A stretch of DNA of 64,000 nucleotides, taken from assembly GCF_000004075.3 (NCBI RefSeq), contig NW_022279559.1, positions 346,026 through 410,025 of the forward strand, read 5' to 3'. The stretch comes from Cucumis sativus (taxonomy: Eukaryota; Streptophyta; Magnoliopsida; Cucurbitales; Cucurbitaceae). The translations under genes were made by a program, and so were the position numbers. Shown here piece after piece: positions 59,891 to 64,000 of this stretch; the stretch's first letter is position 1, and every line of letters starts with the position of its first letter. The notes below the pieces were generated by a model, which saw only the letters and a list, made by a program, of their open reading frames with translations, had not been told where the DNA came from and did not search any database.

Positions 59891-62800
59891 TCTTCTTCTT
59901 CTTCTTCTGTCCTTTAGTTAGCTTTTTAATTAATGGAGTTTTTGTTTATTCTTTTTTTTTTTTTTGGATAAAAGGTAAGTTTGAAAATAAGGGTTTTTTT
60001 TTTCTTCTTCTTCTTTTTAATTTTCAATGGATTTTTAATTTAATTTACAGTCCATTTCATGTTGGCGAGATGCTGACCTGGCAGTTATGTGGCCCCCGCA
60101 GTTAAGGTGTGTGGACCTACGGCCGGTTGACTGATTTTTCGTTTTTCTTTCATTAACTAAATTTCTTATTCGGATGTGTTATGTTATCCTATACTTAGCT
60201 CCTACGTGGCTAAATACGAGTCGTCTGACGTGTCTACCATGGGGAAGTGAAATTTCTTTTACTCTTTTTTAAAACTCTTTATTTTTCTTTATTAAAAACT
60301 ATTTGAAAATAAATAATGTAATATAATTCTATTATTGCATGGAAATTCAAACCATAAAACTTTTAGCCTTAAATGATTTCCTATCTATTTGATTTCTAAA
60401 TTTTAAAAAAGTGATGTAGTACTTCTATTGGAGGTTTTACTTTCAAACTAAGTAAGGTTGTCAAATAAAAACGTACAACAAGGTAGAAATAATAATTTTC
60501 AATTCTTTCACAATTAACTGTTTATATGTCCAAAATTTCTTTCATTAGGATGTGATGTCGGTTCATTTACATCTTTTTCTATACTTACAATTATGTGATA
60601 GGATATATCATTCGACCTTCAATTATGTGTCTGATAGGTTGGCATATGTTCGAATAAATTGAATAGATCAAACAAAAAATTCAAAATTAAAGATTTATAT
60701 ATATATATAAAGTTTGAACGTTTAAAGATGTATTATATTACAAAGAAGGATAAAGAGACTATAAACACATAAACCTAAGAGTTAATAGATTAAATAAGTA
60801 AGTTGTGTTACATACTTATTTTAGTGGTGATCATTTGTTAGTTAATCGAGATTGGTTATTTGAAAAACGAATCCATCTGGTCACTTTGGTTGAACGCTAA
60901 TTTTAAATTTAAAACCCATTTTAGGTGATAATGAACTAATTTATTTGGGGGAAATGTGGTATATGATTGATGTTGTTAGTATCAAATAATCCCATGCATG
61001 ATTTGAATTGCCAACAATATAATTACAATCACACCTTGCCCCAAGGGAGAAGTTTTGTTAGCAAATTCTCCACGCCAACCTAAAAAGGCCAAACCTCAAT
61101 CATTTGCTCCCAAATTAAAACCTTTACTTACACTTAATTAACATTTTAAAAGCATCGCATGAACACATGATTATCCTTGTTTTTTAATACTAATTATAGC
61201 CCTTTGGTGGTACTTTCATCTTACATCTCTTTTCTTTATATCCTATTTTTCTCCTAATTAATTTTTCATTTTAAGAACTCTTTTCTTTTTCAAACATATC
61301 CTTGAAAGAATTTGAAAATATTTTAGGATTAAGATTTCGTAACTATTAAGTTAAATTAAAATATTTTTTAATTAAGTAAAAAATTTCATTCCTATAGTTG
61401 ATGTTTCATTGTTTATTTGAGGTAGAAATTAATATACAATATCCATGAGTGTCTATAAATGATATTTTATTATATTTGTAATTGATTTTGACAATATATT
61501 TTGATATGAAATGAAGAGAGACAACGACTTCTTTTTTAACCGTTTTTTTATTACCTAGTTTTTGTACTTCTATTTCAAATATTATGTTAGTTTCAATAAA
61601 GAGATAAGCATAACTCATTCTTTTTCCTTTTTTCTTGTTGTACAATAACTTTAAATCGTATCTTTCGAAAAAGGGCTTTAAAGAGTTTATGCCTTTTGGG
61701 CATCAAAATATAGTTATAAAATCATCAACTACTTTGAATTATACTATTTTCGTCTTTTTCATTTCTTTTTAATTTTAGTTCATATAATATTAATATAGTC
61801 GTTTAGAATATATTGAACTTCGATTTGTTTTGATTGATGTACCTTCGAAACCAAATTAAATATTGTCCTTATTCTTTTAAAGAATAACTATTTTGATTAT
61901 CATTTTCATTTAAATGTTGTCTAAATTAAATTATCAGTACAGAGTCATACTCGAGTTAAGCATAATATATTTAAATAAATAAATAATTAGATGGTTAGTG
62001 AGATTCATGTGACAAAAGGCCAAAAATAGTGGTTCCAAGTTGGAAAGGGTTGGAGCTTGAAGAGTCCACATTTCATCACTCACTAAAAAATCATGATTTA
62101 AATGCATAAAGTTAAGTCCCAAATATTAATCATAAAAAAATTAATTACATATCTAAGAATATATTATAAGTTAAAATAACACTATATATCTAATAATATA
62201 TATAGACCAATTCATATGCTTACACTTCATCCCATCACCAATTTTATGAGAGGTCCATGACAAATAATATAGGATATAAAATGAAAATGGGTTGGTTAAA
62301 TATCATTTGTATGTTTGGTTTATGAATTTTCATGAAACTAATCAACTATAATTTCTTACCATTTAATCTATAAGGTAAAAAAATATAATGACTTAATTTT
62401 GGAGTTCATCATGTGATGTATTCCAAATTTTGCCCTCTAACACTATTTGATTGATACTTTGACTTTGATAAGATTTAGTATAGAAGAGACTAAATTGTTT
62501 GACAGTGCAAAGTATATAAACTAAATTGTCAATTTTACGTAGAATATTATTTTAAATGATAAAATATTTATGATTTAACAAATTAGCACAAAGTATTAGG
62601 ATAGATCAAGATAAACTACTATTTGTGTCACGTAGAAATTGTCTTAATCTATCACAATTCATTACCAATAAACAATAATATTTTACAATATTTGGATACA
62701 TTTTGCAATATTTAAAAATAATTTTCTTTTAACATCATCTTTCAACTTCCTTAATCATTAATTAACCGTAAAATGAATTATAGGTTAAAACTTCATCTTA

Positions 62801-64000
62801 TTAATTTATTTGATAAAATCTTTGAATTCACTTACAACTAAAATGAGATATTAAAAAATTGCCAAAAATATTTTCAATCTCATTGTATCGCAAATAAAAG
62901 TGAGAGTATTAGTTAATGACACTTTTCATTTAACAACAATAAAACTATTTTCTAATGAAATATATTGAGCAATGGATTATGTTTTTAGGAATAGAATTTG
63001 TTTCTTCAAATCCAATATCCATAAAATAAAAGTAATTCAATAAAAAAACAAGATTTTTTTATTAAAAAATGGTGTTATTCCTTAACTATGCTTTAAGATT
63101 AACATTAGATAGTAAGCTAAGAATCTTTAGATAAAAAAAAAAAAAAAACTTAATTTGAGATTACTAATCATCCGATTCTTTCCAATCTTTTTAAGCAACT
63201 ATGTGAGAATACTTTTCTTCAAAATCAAATATTAAATCATGAACAATGTTCATATAGAACGTAAACTATTTTACAAGAGAAACAAATTTGAAATTTATTC
63301 CAATTCAATATCATTAAATAATTATTTCGATTAACTCCACTCTTCTAAAGAAGGTTGGAATCCAACTTTTTATTACAAAAAGTCATATTTTTTGTTTGTT
63401 ATAGTTGGTTCAACCTCCCCTTATAGAAAAAATGATTGGTATCATAACTAACTTGGTTATGAAAATAAAATTTTATGCCAATTACAATGTAATTTGTATA
63501 ATTTAACTTACTTTTTATTATCCAACCTAAACAAAAGGTTGAAAATTAAAGAACGTCGTAACATAATTTAGTAATAAGGTGTTAAGATATAGTTTATTAT
63601 TTATTTTTTTAGGCTCAAAGAAACTTAGGCAATTAAAAAGCAAAAGAAAAGAAATTTTAATAAGAGAAAAAGTGAAAATGAGAAAGAAAAGGGAAATTTA
63701 GAATGGGAAGGTAAAAGAGGTATAATAATAGTGGAGGCATTATAATTGTTATATGGTCATTACTATTAGTGGTCAATATTTACATGATTACCAACTCAAA
63801 TATTGGGTTGTTGGTTGTATATCTCCATTTTCACTACCTAACTTAGTTGTCACCCATTCATATCAATATTAATATATACCAAAGAGTTTGGTACTAAAAT
63901 AATTTGTAAAACCTTGACTAAACATGGATATTTTGATCATTATAAAACTCAAACATGCTTTTAGTAATCTTCCATGGGTTCTTCTGGTTTTGATATGTTT
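59891..64000. other. Gene-free right end
   Basis: AT-rich DNA with no supported gene, apart from the promoter of kinase B at its left end. A weak dispersed repeat with TAGATCAAGATAAACTAC and TCTTAATCTATCAC is visible near 62590-62700. Confidence 0.5.

Overview
This is nuclear DNA from a flowering plant. Genes are split by AT-rich GT-AG introns, intergenic DNA is very AT-rich, and every recognisable protein is plant-like: a GCR2/LanC-like protein, a plant nuclear poly(A)-binding protein, a class III peroxidase, tubulin-folding cofactor C and LRR receptor kinases. A eudicot is clear. A cucurbit is my best guess from the style of the dispersed repeats, but the sequence does not prove it.

Layout. 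1-14.9 kb, minus strand: the 5' part of a GCR2-like (LanC) gene cut by the left edge, a small membrane-anchored coiled-coil protein of unknown function, and a complete six-exon PABN gene. 14.9-20.5 kb: gene-free, with a probable 1.9-kb solo LTR. 20.6-32.2 kb, plus strand: a PER17-type peroxidase, a 14-exon conserved protein of unknown function, and the intronless tubulin-folding cofactor C gene. 34.4-37.2 kb: a relic of an R2R3-MYB first exon and a tandem pair of small acidic proteins of unknown function (minus). 40.6-58.7 kb, minus strand: two tandem 11-exon LRR-II receptor-like kinases. 58.7-64 kb: no gene seen.

The genes do not form a pathway; this is ordinary plant gene order. From memory, the GCL1, PABN and LRR-kinase set resembles Arabidopsis At5g65240-At5g65280, so the window probably contains a conserved syntenic block expanded by insertions and a local kinase duplication.

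The most important observation concerns reading frames. Five otherwise well-conserved coding stretches are each broken by the loss of exactly one base in a G/C homopolymer: two in the peroxidase, one in each kinase paralogue, and one in the coiled-coil gene. Two weaker cases fit the same pattern (an exon junction of the 14-exon gene and the lost stop of the second small acidic gene). In the two kinases the paralogous exons differ by exactly one base, 342 versus 341 and 311 versus 312. This looks more like homopolymer under-calling in the assembly than real pseudogenisation, so the broken genes should be read with that in mind. I saw no CRISPR array, prophage, biosynthetic cluster or other exotic system.
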